The translations under genes and the position numbers were made by a program. Under the pieces are notes generated by a model. That model did no database searches. It was not told the DNA's origin and saw only the letters and a program-made list of their open reading frames with translations. Below are positions 9,766 to 19,190 of a DNA stretch of 64,000 nucleotides, in pieces. The first letter of the stretch is position 1; each line of letters opens with the position of its first letter. The stretch lies in contig MVQD01000086.1 of NCBI GenBank assembly GCA_002067095.1, positions 1 to 64,000 on the forward strand. The letters run 5' to 3'. The stretch is from Methanoregulaceae archaeon PtaB.Bin056. GTDB taxonomy: Archaea; Halobacteriota; Methanomicrobia; Methanomicrobiales; Methanospirillaceae.

Positions 9766-9893
9766 CCTGCCGTCTCTTACATCGGGGGATTCGAAGTGAT
9801 ATCCATCCCCCGTGTCTTGCCGAAGGTATCGAAATTTTTCGCAGTTAACGCCAGATTGATGTCCTTATCTCCCCTATGGCGATGTGAAAGACC

Positions 9894-12002
9894 ATGTCAG
9901 CCGGTCGCAATATCCTCATGCTCTGCTCATGCATCATACTCGTCGCCGTGCTTGCCGCGGGATGCATGACTGCAACGACACCCACGCTCCCGCCCGGGAT
10001 CAAGAAGTTCAATTCGACTGCCGAGATCGAGCAGTATCTCGAAGAGTCGGTGGCAAACGTCGAACATGACGCCATATACCGCACCATGGTTCCCACCACC
10101 GTGGGGATCAGTGCCGATTCGAAGGCAATGGCGCAATCGGAACAGGCTTCGGGGATCCCTGCACCGTCCGTCTGGGGTGGCGGTCCCGGGGCAGGCGGAG
10201 TCCCGTACTCGCAGACCAATGTCCAGGTCGCCGGGGTCGATGAGCCTGATATCATCAAGAACGACAACCGGTACATCTACACCATCTCCGGCCAGAACCT
10301 GGTGATTATCGATGCGTACCCTGCAGCTCGTGCCTCTGTGATATCTGCGACAGAGATTGCCGACACGCCACGGGACATCTTTGTCCGCGGGGACCGCCTT
10401 GTCCTCTTCAGTACAGGAACGCCTGGTGCTGATACCTACCAGGAACACTCCGAATCACGGATGATACCAGCGTACTACATTCCCTCTCCACCCGTCACGC
10501 ATGCGACTATCTATGATATCAGCAACCGTGCGAAGCCTGCGGTTATGAAAGACTTCTCGATCGACGGCAATTATGTCGACGCACGGATGATAGGATCGCT
10601 CGTCTACCTGGTCACCCAGGAGCAGATTTACCCGTACTACCGCGATGGCCCGATCATCGTCCCTGTGCTCAGGGAGGGATCCCGGACGGTCATCCAGCCG
10701 GATATCTGGTACTTCGACCATCCTGAGTCCCAGTACACGTTCACCACCATCACGGCCCTCGATATCGCAAGCGGGAATGAGAGGGATGCCCAGACCTACC
10801 TGCTGGGAAGCGGGAACACCCTTTATGTATCTGAAGATGCTCTCTACGTCAGTTATCCGCAGTACCGCCCTGTAATCTACCGGGCGCAGGAGGATATCGC
10901 GGTCAGGGCTGTTCCCGCCAGCGATCTGGCAACCCGTTCATCCGTTATCCCGGCTGACTTCAACACGCTCACCGGGCAGGAACGCGAGTCCATCATCGAG
11001 GGTCTCAGGAACGCTGAACAGGAGGCAATCAGCCGGAAAGAGGCTGACCAGACCACCACGGTGATCCATAAGATCGGCATCCGTAACGGCGCCGTCACCT
11101 ACCTGGCCAGAGGGGAAGTCCCCGGCACTCTCCATAACCAGTTCTCGATGGACGAATACAAGGGGAATCTGCGGGTCGCGACCACGTCAAGCATCTACAC
11201 GCCGCGATACGGGCAGTACTCCTACAACAATGTCTATGTCCTGGACCAGGACATGGCAACGATCGGCGGGCTGACCCACATTGCCGAACAGGAGACGATC
11301 TATGCAACCCGGTTCATCGGGGACCGGCTCTACATGGTGACCTTCATGCGGATCGACCCCTTCTTCGTGATCGATCTCTCCACTCCTTTGAATCCGAAGA
11401 TCCTCGGGAAGCTCAAGATCCCCGGTTACTCCGATTACCTCCACCCGTATGACGCAACGCACATCATCGGGATCGGAAAGGAGACATCGACCAACGAGTG
11501 GGGAGGCGTCTCCACGAGCGGGGTCAAGCTCGCCCTCTTCGATGTCTCTGATGTCAACAACCCCACGCAGGTCGACAAGGTACAGATCGGGGATGCTGGT
11601 TCTGACTCGGCCGCACTCGAGGACCACCACGCGTTCCTCTTCGACCGGGCAAAGAACCTCCTGGTGATTCCGATCAGGGCCGTTACCGCGGATCCGGTCG
11701 TAAAAGGGGACTATTATTCCTACCGCCCGCAGGTATGGTACGGGGCTTACGTCTTCGGCCTCTCTCCCGAGACTGGATTTACCCTCCGAGGCACTGTCCA
11801 GCACGGCAGCGGCGACTCCGGGTACTACTATTACGGCAGCTCGGCATCGGAGGTGAAGCGTTCCCTGTACATCGGCGACGTGCTCTACACGATGTCCTCA
11901 AAACAGATCAAGGCGAATCCTCTCGACGATCTCGCCACGACCCTTGCGACGATCCCCCTCCCCCCCGCGGGGGATATCTACTACCCTGTCGTGGAGAAGT
12001 AG
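9894..12002 (+). CDS. Lipoprotein with C-terminal beta-propeller (COG4880-like)
   Basis: A 702-residue exported lipoprotein: the signal peptide ends in a lipobox LAAGC with Cys24. From about residue 110 the chain is a large beta-propeller of the type found in secreted archaeal proteins (the Beta_propel family): recurrent 'YIYTISGQNLVIIDAYP', 'LVYLVTQEQIYPYY', 'LYVSEDALYVSYPQY' and 'LYMVTFMRIDPFFVIDLS'. In related proteins the propeller is thought to bind ligands or partners outside the cell. No catalytic site is apparent. Tyr-rich strands and DxxDP turns are evenly spaced, consistent with an intact gene. Confidence 0.82.
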   Translation: MSAGRNILMLCSCIILVAVLAAGCMTATTPTLPPGIKKFNSTAEIEQYLEESVANVEHDAIYRTMVPTTVGISADSKAMAQSEQASGIPAPSVWGGGPGAGGVPYSQTNVQVAGVDEPDIIKNDNRYIYTISGQNLVIIDAYPAARASVISATEIADTPRDIFVRGDRLVLFSTGTPGADTYQEHSESRMIPAYYIPSPPVTHATIYDISNRAKPAVMKDFSIDGNYVDARMIGSLVYLVTQEQIYPYYRDGPIIVPVLREGSRTVIQPDIWYFDHPESQYTFTTITALDIASGNERDAQTYLLGSGNTLYVSEDALYVSYPQYRPVIYRAQEDIAVRAVPASDLATRSSVIPADFNTLTGQERESIIEGLRNAEQEAISRKEADQTTTVIHKIGIRNGAVTYLARGEVPGTLHNQFSMDEYKGNLRVATTSSIYTPRYGQYSYNNVYVLDQDMATIGGLTHIAEQETIYATRFIGDRLYMVTFMRIDPFFVIDLSTPLNPKILGKLKIPGYSDYLHPYDATHIIGIGKETSTNEWGGVSTSGVKLALFDVSDVNNPTQVDKVQIGDAGSDSAALEDHHAFLFDRAKNLLVIPIRAVTADPVVKGDYYSYRPQVWYGAYVFGLSPETGFTLRGTVQHGSGDSGYYYYGSSASEVKRSLYIGDVLYTMSSKQIKANPLDDLATTLATIPLPPAGDIYYPVVEK

Positions 12003-12198
12003 AGTGTCGAGAGGCGAATAGTTTTTTATTTTGGCAGGAAGGGTTCTGGAATGCCCGGGATCTCCCCCGACCCCGCACCGGCCAGAATCCATACATGTGT
12101 GGTAAGAATGTCCATTCAGGGACGCGGAGTTCGTCATATCCCGGCCAGCATTTCAGCAGGGTTAAGACCAATTGGTTAAAACAGATGGAGATGATCCT

Positions 12199-12675
12199 AT
12201 GCAAAAATACTACATACCACTCCTGGCAGGCATTCTCTGCCTCCTGCTGATCGCGACCGGCTGTACGACTACCTCCCCTGCGCCCGCGGCAACCACCGTT
12301 CCCACGACCGCGACGCCGGTCCCGACAACACCCGCGGTCCCGTCATGGGAGGGGACCTGGAACACCACCTGGCTTAATACTGACGGCAACCTGACAGTCT
12401 CCGTGGTTACGATGACAATGGCTGGTGATGAAGTCTCCGGGAACTACAGTTACACCTATCCCGATGAGGGCACCTATGACGGATACCTGAATGGGACCGT
12501 GAAGGGACAGACCTTAACAGGGATGTACGCTGAGACCGATGATGATGTCGGGAATATCATCTTTGCATTGTCCGCGGATGGAAACTCGTTTACCGGACGG
12601 TGGGTCCACGCAGAGAACCAGACCGAGCTTGACAATTCCACGCTCTTCTGGAACGGCGTCAGGATAGCCCCGTAG
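12199..12675 (+). CDS. Small lipoprotein with Thr/Pro linker
   Basis: A 158-residue lipoprotein. The start at 12199 follows GGAGATGAT. The signal peptide carries a lipobox with Cys22 (LIATGC). Residues 25-48 are a Pro/Thr/Ala-rich linker likely to be glycosylated or to span the S-layer. Residues 50-158 form a beta-rich domain with 'WEGTWNTTW' and 'NGTVKGQTLTGMYAE' repeats, similar in style to lipocalin-like or bacterial META-type small barrels. Function unknown. Spacing of about 200 bases from the upstream propeller lipoprotein argues for a separate promoter. Confidence 0.75.
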   Translation: MQKYYIPLLAGILCLLLIATGCTTTSPAPAATTVPTTATPVPTTPAVPSWEGTWNTTWLNTDGNLTVSVVTMTMAGDEVSGNYSYTYPDEGTYDGYLNGTVKGQTLTGMYAETDDDVGNIIFALSADGNSFTGRWVHAENQTELDNSTLFWNGVRIAP

Positions 12676-12984
12676 ACAAAAAAATCACATCTCTTTTCCT
12701 TTATCCTGTGTGACGATTCGGGGAAGGCTGAACAGAAATTACGATACTTCGCTCTTGTCCGTAGGGAGCACATTTCCCCTTTGAAGGAGAGGGCAGGAGG
12801 GATGAACCGGAAAAATTCGCTCTTGAACTGTTCGGTTAAACCCACTCCGCCCCGATCGCATGCGTATACTACTGTTCGAGGGAGAGAATCCCCAAGAAGA
12901 AGTGCATCGAGGCCATGGAGGGATCGGGATCGGCCCACGCTGAGGAACAGGCAGCCTGCGGGACCGGGATGTTCATGGCATTCT
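12676..12984. other. Intergenic, 309 bases
   Basis: Region between the lipoprotein and the convergent Nudix remnant. A pyrimidine-rich stretch near 12684-12707 could be a terminator. No gene is supported. Confidence 0.35.
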
Positions 12985-13290
12985 TCAGATCTCCCGTCGG
13001 ATCCATGCCGCGATGAGCGCCCGCGAGATGCTCTCCTTCGAAGGAAATGGGAGCATGATATCGCGGGAAAACCAGCCGGCCTCTGCAATCTCGCTCGGAT
13101 CGATCCGGATCACTCCGCCTGGATAGTCTGCGACAAAACCGATCATGAGCGAATCGGGGAACTGCCAGGGCTCCCTCCCGAAGTACCGGAGATTTCGAAC
13201 CCTGATCCCGACTTCCTCGCCGACTTCGCGGCGGACTGTCTGCTCGAGGTTCTCGCCCGGTTCATTGAAGCCGGTGAGGACCGAATACAC
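12985..13290 (-). pseudogene. Nudix hydrolase remnant (NudC C-terminal part)
   Basis: About 101 residues match only the catalytic C-terminus of NADH pyrophosphatase-type Nudix enzymes: 'TAVYSVLTGFNEPGE', then the Nudix box G-x5-E-x7-REVGEEVGI and 'REPWQFPDSLM', the NudC-type 'QPWPFP' signature. The N-terminal zinc-ribbon half is absent; upstream sequence in this frame belongs to another gene read out of frame. GTG at 13290 could initiate a short product, but a lone C-terminal part is unlikely to be active. The core residues are intact, so the truncation looks recent. Confidence 0.7.
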
Positions 13291-13295
13291 CGCCG

Positions 13296-13941
13296 TTAAC
13301 CTTCCAGTTCGTGGCAAAAGACCGCATTTTCGAGGGAAGTCCGGAGCACGATCGCAATCGCGACGATCACTGCCGGCACGAGCGCCCCTATTGATCCAAG
13401 GAAGACGGGGTTCGAAAAGAATACCAGGAGCGCCACCGCATACCCGGGATGCCAGACCTGACGGTAAGGACCGTTGGTTACAACCGAATGACCGCGATCT
13501 TTCTGGATGCGGACGACTCCCGACAAGAACCGGTCCGGGAGGATCGCATAGTTTCCGATTCCAAACCCTGCCAGCATGATCAGAATCGCAAAAGCCTCTG
13601 CCGGGAGGCTCGTTGCTGGCAATCCGCCAATCATCGCCTCCAGCCCAGCGACGAGCAAGATGATGACGCTTTCCATCATCACCAGGGGAGCCAGGATCCA
13701 ATCCCACGCCTTGCCCACCTACTGCGAAGTGAACCCGGTCACGCCCCGCGAACAGGTCCGGGGTATGGACCGCGGGGAGATGCCGCCCGACCGCGAAACC
13801 GATGAGGTTCAGTGCGGCATACACCCACGCCTCCAGCCAGTCCCGGCGCCAGGATACGAGCAGCGGAAGGAAACCGAGCAGGACGACGTCGACTGCAACC
13901 AGTATGAGCGTTCCCGGGGGGGTTGCTGGAAGGGCATTCAT
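13296..13941 (-). pseudogene. Isoprenylcysteine methyltransferase-like gene, frameshifted
   Basis: Two frames together give an integral-membrane ICMT-like protein. The N-terminal part (from about 13941) reads 'LLGFLPLLVSWRRDWLEAW' and further helices, then the reading switches frame near 13715-13760 into 'GKAWDWILAPLVMMESVIILL', and then 'GPYRQVWHPGYAVALLVFF', the SAM-binding signature of the family. A TAG lies just ahead of the second part in its own frame, so no start codon can rescue it without a shift. The gene ends at 13296 beside the Nudix remnant. Either a true pseudogene or a single-base sequence error. Confidence 0.65.
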
Positions 13942-14009
13942 GCTCTGTTCCGGAGATATCGATGGCACTTCAATAGAAGGGAGACCGGTTGGACCGAGAA
14001 GGCCGGGAT

Positions 14010-14456
14010 TCAGGAAGATTTCTTTGTCAGGAGCTGTTCCATCCGGTCGATAAATTGGGTGGCAAGGTGGAGGGATGCTTCAACCTCCTCCTTTGTTGCC
14101 GGCGGTTCGAATCCATACTGGTTGACATCCCGTTTACTCCTGATATTCCCATACAGGACGACCCATCTTAATTCCAGTGCTCCGGATGTCACATAGGTCT
14201 GCAGGTACTGTTCAATGCAAAAATGGCTCTTCTCACGAATACCATCACGGAAGAGAATGGCCCGTGCACCATGAAAGATCGCGACATAGGTACTGTTTGT
14301 TGCTGCACGGAGCAGCCCTGCTTTTCCTGCTTCGACTGCCTCATGGAGGTTATCCCGTGCAGCACGCAGGGATTCCCATGCTTTTTCCTCTGACGGGGAA
14401 ACAGTCTGTAATTTTCCTTCGGCAAAACAGTCCTCAAGCGTTCTCAATGCCTTCAC
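14010..14456 (-). CDS. HEPN-domain protein (toxin partner)
   Basis: 148 residues with the all-helical HEPN layout: 'YVAIFHGARAILFRDGIREKSH' is the typical helix-2/helix-3 region of MNT-associated HEPN proteins, with the polar residues R74 and H78. HEPN domains of this type are ribonuclease or AMP-acceptor toxins paired with a minimal nucleotidyltransferase. Its first 23 bases overlap the upstream nucleotidyltransferase gene, so translation is coupled. The R-x3-H spacing differs from the canonical R-x4-6-H, so RNase activity is uncertain. Confidence 0.78.
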   Translation of the reverse strand: MKALRTLEDCFAEGKLQTVSPSEEKAWESLRAARDNLHEAVEAGKAGLLRAATNSTYVAIFHGARAILFRDGIREKSHFCIEQYLQTYVTSGALELRWVVLYGNIRSKRDVNQYGFEPPATKEEVEASLHLATQFIDRMEQLLTKKSS

Positions 14457-14979
14457 CCCGGATCACACAATGATCTTTAATGAATTCCCTGTAAAATGGT
14501 GGATCCCTCGTTGGCAGATCCCGTAACTTCTTTTTTGTGAGGATGAAGGTATGCACGTCGTATCCGATTTTTTGGGAGAGTGCGTGCTGTAATTCTGCGA
14601 TGGTTAACTCGAGTTCCTGGTCATACCTGTCCACGAGAATCCAGAGATCCAGATCGCTCTCGTAGGTATTGGTTCCCCGTGCCCACGACCCATAGAGACC
14701 AATACCCCATGCCCATTCAAGGGGGGGAAGGTGCTGTTCCACCAGGAGGATGTTCATGAATCGTTTCAACTCGGTGCTTACAGGGGATGATACCCAGGAG
14801 ATTGTCCTCCCTTTCCGTTCACACAACCCATACCGTACAAGTACACTAAGGTATCGTGAGACGACTGGTGTTGAGACACCCGTGCCGTTCGCGACAGACC
14901 GGACGCTCACGCTTTTTCGCTCCGAGGTATATCTCATCATTCGCACACGGTCTTCTGATTTGAAGAGTTCTGGAAGCAT
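14434..14979 (-). CDS. HTH-nucleotidyltransferase fusion (MNT antitoxin)
   Basis: 181 residues. Residues 1-80 form a winged-helix domain ('SVANGTGVSTPVVSRYLSVL'). Residues 90-150 are a minimal nucleotidyltransferase: GS at 97-98 and acidic residues D109 and D111 (motif GSWARGTNTYESDLD) plus D141 in 'YDVHTFIL' give the G-S-x9-D-x-D metal site. In MNT/HEPN pairs the nucleotidyltransferase neutralises HEPN by AMPylation. The winged helix suggests the antitoxin also represses its own promoter; three palindromic 22-bp repeats lie 45-115 bases upstream. The gene is first in the pair and overlaps the HEPN gene. Confidence 0.82.
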   Translation of the reverse strand: MLPELFKSEDRVRMMRYTSERKSVSVRSVANGTGVSTPVVSRYLSVLVRYGLCERKGRTISWVSSPVSTELKRFMNILLVEQHLPPLEWAWGIGLYGSWARGTNTYESDLDLWILVDRYDQELELTIAELQHALSQKIGYDVHTFILTKKKLRDLPTRDPPFYREFIKDHCVIRGEGIENA

Positions 14980-15742
14980 GGGAAACGCTCTTTCCTCCTC
15001 TAATATCTTCTGTGAATGATTCTTTTGTTTCTGAAATAGAAATAATTTGTTTCTGAAATAGAAATAATTTGTTTCTGAAATAGAAATAATTTGTATAACT
15101 GTTCAGCCAGACCTTTGAGCGGCAGAAGGGACAAAGGGTCTCCTTTAAGCACCTTCAGCAGAGACGTGAACAAAGGCATCTCGTTCCGTTTCACCATTGA
15201 GATAACACCCCTGACCCTGCAGAAGCAGTCAGCACCTTCATTACTCCCCAACCCTCCCGAGATCTCCTGTTGCAATTTCATCATCCGGGTATCCCGTTCA
15301 GTTTCGTTCTTCGATGATGATACGAAGAGATTGAACACAAGATGCAGGATGTATTTCCTTGGTATTGTTATTCTGCTGATTGTCTGTCACTAATCGTTCC
15401 TATGTAATCATTGTACTAAGATCTCGCGGTTGACCCTGAACAGCTGCCACGATTTTAATTTAATGAGAAGAACCGGGCCTTTCGTTTGACTTCCATCTTC
15501 TGATTCAGGTTAACATAAATCCAGGGTTCACCTTGAATATCTGTCGGCCGGCGCGAAATTGGTACCGGGGAACACTCCCTTCACGAACCCGATATGGATT
15601 TTGGCGTGCATGAAGGGGACATGCGTAGGGTTTGTTTCTCCGATCACGAGGAAGGGCGTTTCATTGTTGCGCAAAGAGGATTGGCGTGAATGAGATGTCA
15701 ACCTCATAGGAAGGCCTGGATATCCATCGCAACCCCGATTCT
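14980..15742. other. Intergenic region with 22-bp tandem repeats
   Basis: About 760 bases. The repeats at 15024-15094 are described separately. A minus-strand frame 15000-15338 encodes 112 residues whose first 78 look protein-like (ending 'LLPLKGLAEQLYKLF') but whose tail is translated repeat, so at most it is a gene fragment. A second frame, 15528-15746, is not convincing. The AT content is high throughout. Confidence 0.45.
15024..15094. repeat. Three tandem 22-bp repeats with internal palindrome
   Basis: Three perfect copies of a 22-base unit run from 15024 to 15089 and a partial fourth (TTTGT) follows. Each unit contains the inverted repeat TTTCT-GAAAT-AGAAA, so the centres of symmetry are spaced 22 bases apart, about two helical turns. 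The array is 45-115 bases upstream of the HTH-nucleotidyltransferase gene on the minus strand. The arrangement is what one expects of an operator array for cooperative binding by a dimeric winged-helix protein. Confidence 0.85.
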
Positions 15743-16234
15743 TCACAGCCCGGCAATCACCTTTCCGACCACGGTCTCAAAGTCCTCGTCCGAGCACTCA
15801 ACCGTGAGATCGGCATATTCCTGGTAGAGTGGAGCCCGCTGGTCGTACATCGCCCGCAAGCTCTGGCCGGGGAGTAAGACGATGCCCCGGGTCGTGATGT
15901 TTCTGATCCTTCGTTCCATCTCCTCAAAAGAGATCTTCAGGTACACCACCACTCCCATGGATTTCAGGTGCGCCATTGCCGACCTGCTGCATACCACGCT
16001 CCCGCCTGTTGCAATTACCGCGTGATATGGGTGCAGGGAGAGGATCGTCTCCTCCTCGATCTGCCCGAATCCGCGGGGGCCTTCCCAATCGAGGATCTCC
16101 TGGAGCAACTTTCCGGTCCGCTCCTGTATCATGATGTCCGTATCTATGAACTTCAGCCCAAGCGACTTTGCGAGGATCACGCCGACCGTGCTCTTCCCTG
16201 CTCCCGGCATGCCGATGAGGATGATGGTATTCAT
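15743..16234 (-). CDS. aroK: Shikimate kinase, bacterial AroK/AroL type
   Basis: 163 residues, the normal length of bacterial shikimate kinases. The P-loop is GMPGAGKST (8-16); D31/D33 in 'FIDTDIMI' match the shikimate-binding Asp; 'IATGGSVV' matches the GG loop at the substrate pocket; 'PLYQEYADLTVEC' is the conserved C-terminal segment. It would phosphorylate shikimate in the aromatic amino-acid pathway. Most archaea use an unrelated GHMP-type shikimate kinase, so this gene suggests transfer from bacteria or a different small-molecule substrate. An AAGGAG element is about 12 bases before the start. No other aro gene is adjacent. Confidence 0.8.
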   Translation of the reverse strand: MNTIILIGMPGAGKSTVGVILAKSLGLKFIDTDIMIQERTGKLLQEILDWEGPRGFGQIEEETILSLHPYHAVIATGGSVVCSRSAMAHLKSMGVVVYLKISFEEMERRIRNITTRGIVLLPGQSLRAMYDQRAPLYQEYADLTVECSDEDFETVVGKVIAGL

Positions 16235-16277
16235 GCGAATGGAAAACTCCTTCTATGACCCTTGCATTCCCCATGCC

Positions 16278-19190
16278 CTAACCTGCAGCCACTCTGAAAT
16301 TATCCCGTGGCACCGTGATCTCGAAACGTGCCCCGGTCCCCGGCTCCCCGGTCTCCATGATGGTAATTCCGGTCAGGGAGAGGATCTCCCTTGCGAGGAA
16401 GAGGCCAAGCCCGGTATTCCTCCCCACCGCCTGGTCAAAGATCCGCTCTTTCTCCCCGGGTGCGATCCCTATCCCGTTGTCCTCCCACATGATGACGAGA
16501 TTGTCGCCAGAACGATGTGCAGATACCCTGATCGCAGAAACATGCCCCCCGTGGCGGACCGAGTTGTCAAGAAGATTATAAAATACCCGTTCCACCATCG
16601 GGTCTGCCATGATCTCGACCCCCTTGACCTCTGCATGGAAGGAAATGGTGGCAGGGACATGACGGTGAGGGAGTGCGGAATCAAGAGAGATCCACTCCGG
16701 AGCCCGGGTCCCGATATCCCGAAACAGCCTCATGAATTCTATCTGTTCGCGGATTGCGTGGGTTGCAGACTCGACCTTTTCCAGGTATCCGCCCAGCTCC
16801 GGATCCTTCACGCTCTCTTTTGCAATCTCGAGGTATCCCAGGATGACTGAGACCTTGTTCAGGATATCATGGCGGGTGATGCCCCCGAGCAGGTTCAGCT
16901 GGCGGTTGGCGTGCCGGAGCGCAACCTCCATGCTTTTCCGTGCCGTGATATTCTCGACACCTGAAAGGACGAACATATCATTCCCCATGTGGATAACGGA
17001 TGCAGAATAAAGGCATGTCTGGATCTCACCACTTTTTATCCTGAACCGGATCTCCATATTTTTTACCTGGCCTTGGGTCTTCAGGAGCGAGAAAACATGA
17101 TCAGCTTCGGATGGATCAGCAAAAAAACCGATCTCACTGGCTTTTTGGCCGATTACATCCTCCCGTGAATACCCCGATTCCCTTACAAAGGCATCATTCA
17201 CGTCCACACAGGTACCGTCTTTTATAGAAACGATCATGAGCGCGACAGGGCTGCTCTTAAAGACTGTCGAAAACTTCTCCTCGCTCTCCTGGAGTGCCAT
17301 CTCTGCATACTTGGCTGCGGTAATGTCGGTCAGCACATTCATGATGGCTGGCGATTCTCCAACTCTTATGATCGTTCCCCTGACATTGACGATCCTGCGT
17401 GTTCCATCCCGTGCGATCAGCTCGATGGTGTAGGGAATATCAATGCCGGATTCAATGCGCATGCGTATGGCATCTTTCACTGCCTCGTGGTACTCGGGGG
17501 CGATGAACTTCAGGACAGGTTGGCCTTCCACATCCGCGGGCAGCCAGCCCATGGACTCACTCATCGCGGGGTTGACATAAAGGATTATTCCCTCCCGGTG
17601 CACCACGATGAGGTCGGGGAGGTGTTCGAGGATCTCGCGGGTCTTTGCCTCGCTTTCCCTGAGTTCGTGCTGGGCCTGCGTAAGCGCGGTCACGTCCACG
17701 AGTGAGGCGATGCTGTTGCCGGTCCCTGGGATCACGTCGACATGGACAAAGCCGTAATGAATGCCCCCTTCCGCATCGACCAGCCTGCATTCATACACGC
17801 TCGGGGCAGCGGCAGGGTCCTTCCGCCTGGCATAGTGGTACTCTCTCATCCGTTCCCGGTCAGCGGGGTGGATGAACTCCGTCCAGCTCAGGATATTCTC
17901 CTGCGCCGACAGCGGCACGCCGGTAAGCCTCTCCCATTCGGCGTTTGCCTTGAGTATAGTCGTATCGGGGCCGATCAGGATGGTTGCCGTTCCGGTGTTC
18001 TCAAAGACTGTCCTGTACATATTCTCGGATCGCACCAACGCGTCCTCCGAGCGTTTCCGCTCCGTGATATCGCGGAAAATCCCCTCGATTCCTGCAACCC
18101 TGCCTTCATGATCGTAATAGAGATGACTGCTGGCAGAGGCCCAAATGATATTCCCATTCCTGTGGCGGAGTCTCACTTCATAGTTCTGCACAGATCCTTT
18201 CTCCTTTATTGCATCTAGGAGTCTCTTGCGATCGTCGGGGTTGGCATAAAAGGTCTCCGCAAGATTCAACCCTACGACACTCTCCGAAGGATCATATCCA
18301 AAAAGCCGGTAACCCGAAGGGGAGAACATGAGAAGGGTGCCGTCCAGGTCGGTCCGATAAAAAACGTCCTGGATATTCTCGAGGATCATTCGGTACTTCT
18401 CCTCGCTCTCGCGGAGCGCCGCTTCTCGCCCCCTTTCGGCAGTTACGTCATAGAACGTCCCAATCGAGGCAGGCTGGCCGTGATAGGTCCCTAGGTATGT
18501 GCTGACCCGCATGCGGCTCCGGGTGACGCCATCTTTATGCAGGAGGGAGAACTCGTACCGGTCAGGGACCTCCCTGCCCTCTGCCCGCTCCCTTGCCCTC
18601 GAGATAACCATCTCGCGATCTTCAGGGGCGATCAGGTCAGCGAGGAGCCTTCCCTCCAGTTCTTCAGGAGTATACCCTGAGAGGCCGGCAAGTGCCCTGT
18701 TGTAAAAGACCAGTCTTCCCTCCTGGACGATGAAGACGCCATCGCGGCTGTGCTCTACAAGCATCCGGTACTTCTCCTCGCTCTCGCGGAGCGAGTTCTC
18801 AGCCTGTTTCCTCCGGAAGGCCTGCCGGACCTTGTGCGTAAGTTCGGCGAACTGCGCCTTTGGGTCACCCCCTTTCTGGAGATAGAAGTCGGCACCGTTG
18901 TTGATTGCCGCGATCACGACCTCCTCGCGGCCGCGCCCCGTGAAGAGGATGAAGGGGATGTCCCCGAAACGTCCCCGTACCTCCTTGAGAAACTCGATCC
19001 CGTCCATTCCCGGCATCTGGTAATCGGCGATGATGACATCGTATGAAGGGATATCGTGGTCGTTGAGCGCCTCGCGGGCCGATTCCGCTATCCCGACCGA
19101 TATCCCGCCTGAATTCTCGAGGTACAGCCTGGCGAGATTCAGGAGGGATGATTCGTCGTCGACATACAGGACCCGGATCCCTTCATCCAT
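16278..19190 (-). CDS. Response regulator-PAS(x5)-histidine kinase hybrid
   Basis: 970 residues, cytoplasmic. An N-terminal receiver domain (phosphoacceptor Asp56 in IIADYQMPG, acidic DDE at 11-13) is followed by five PAS sensor domains, each preceded by a 'RESEEKYRM'-like linker. The kinase core has an H-box 'GGITRHDILNKVSVILGY', an N-box 'NLLDNSVRHG', and G-boxes 'DNGIGI' and 'NTGLGLFLA'. The layout, receiver first and multiple PAS after, is common in Methanomicrobiales and suggests input by another kinase as well as by small molecules or redox state. No transmembrane helix is present. The duplicated linker is also visible as near-identical DNA around 18392 and 18768. No output regulator lies next to it. 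Confidence 0.9.
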   Translation of the reverse strand: MDEGIRVLYVDDESSLLNLARLYLENSGGISVGIAESAREALNDHDIPSYDVIIADYQMPGMDGIEFLKEVRGRFGDIPFILFTGRGREEVVIAAINNGADFYLQKGGDPKAQFAELTHKVRQAFRRKQAENSLRESEEKYRMLVEHSRDGVFIVQEGRLVFYNRALAGLSGYTPEELEGRLLADLIAPEDREMVISRARERAEGREVPDRYEFSLLHKDGVTRSRMRVSTYLGTYHGQPASIGTFYDVTAERGREAALRESEEKYRMILENIQDVFYRTDLDGTLLMFSPSGYRLFGYDPSESVVGLNLAETFYANPDDRKRLLDAIKEKGSVQNYEVRLRHRNGNIIWASASSHLYYDHEGRVAGIEGIFRDITERKRSEDALVRSENMYRTVFENTGTATILIGPDTTILKANAEWERLTGVPLSAQENILSWTEFIHPADRERMREYHYARRKDPAAAPSVYECRLVDAEGGIHYGFVHVDVIPGTGNSIASLVDVTALTQAQHELRESEAKTREILEHLPDLIVVHREGIILYVNPAMSESMGWLPADVEGQPVLKFIAPEYHEAVKDAIRMRIESGIDIPYTIELIARDGTRRIVNVRGTIIRVGESPAIMNVLTDITAAKYAEMALQESEEKFSTVFKSSPVALMIVSIKDGTCVDVNDAFVRESGYSREDVIGQKASEIGFFADPSEADHVFSLLKTQGQVKNMEIRFRIKSGEIQTCLYSASVIHMGNDMFVLSGVENITARKSMEVALRHANRQLNLLGGITRHDILNKVSVILGYLEIAKESVKDPELGGYLEKVESATHAIREQIEFMRLFRDIGTRAPEWISLDSALPHRHVPATISFHAEVKGVEIMADPMVERVFYNLLDNSVRHGGHVSAIRVSAHRSGDNLVIMWEDNGIGIAPGEKERIFDQAVGRNTGLGLFLAREILSLTGITIMETGEPGTGARFEITVPRDNFRVAAG

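Noticed and set aside
14101-14125. tRNA-like 'GGTTCGAATCC' sequence
   Set aside because: It lies inside the HEPN gene and there is no cloverleaf around it.
15000-15338. Minus-strand 112-codon frame near the 22-bp repeats
   Set aside because: The C-terminal part is translated repeat and no ribosome-binding site or family is seen; at most a fragment.
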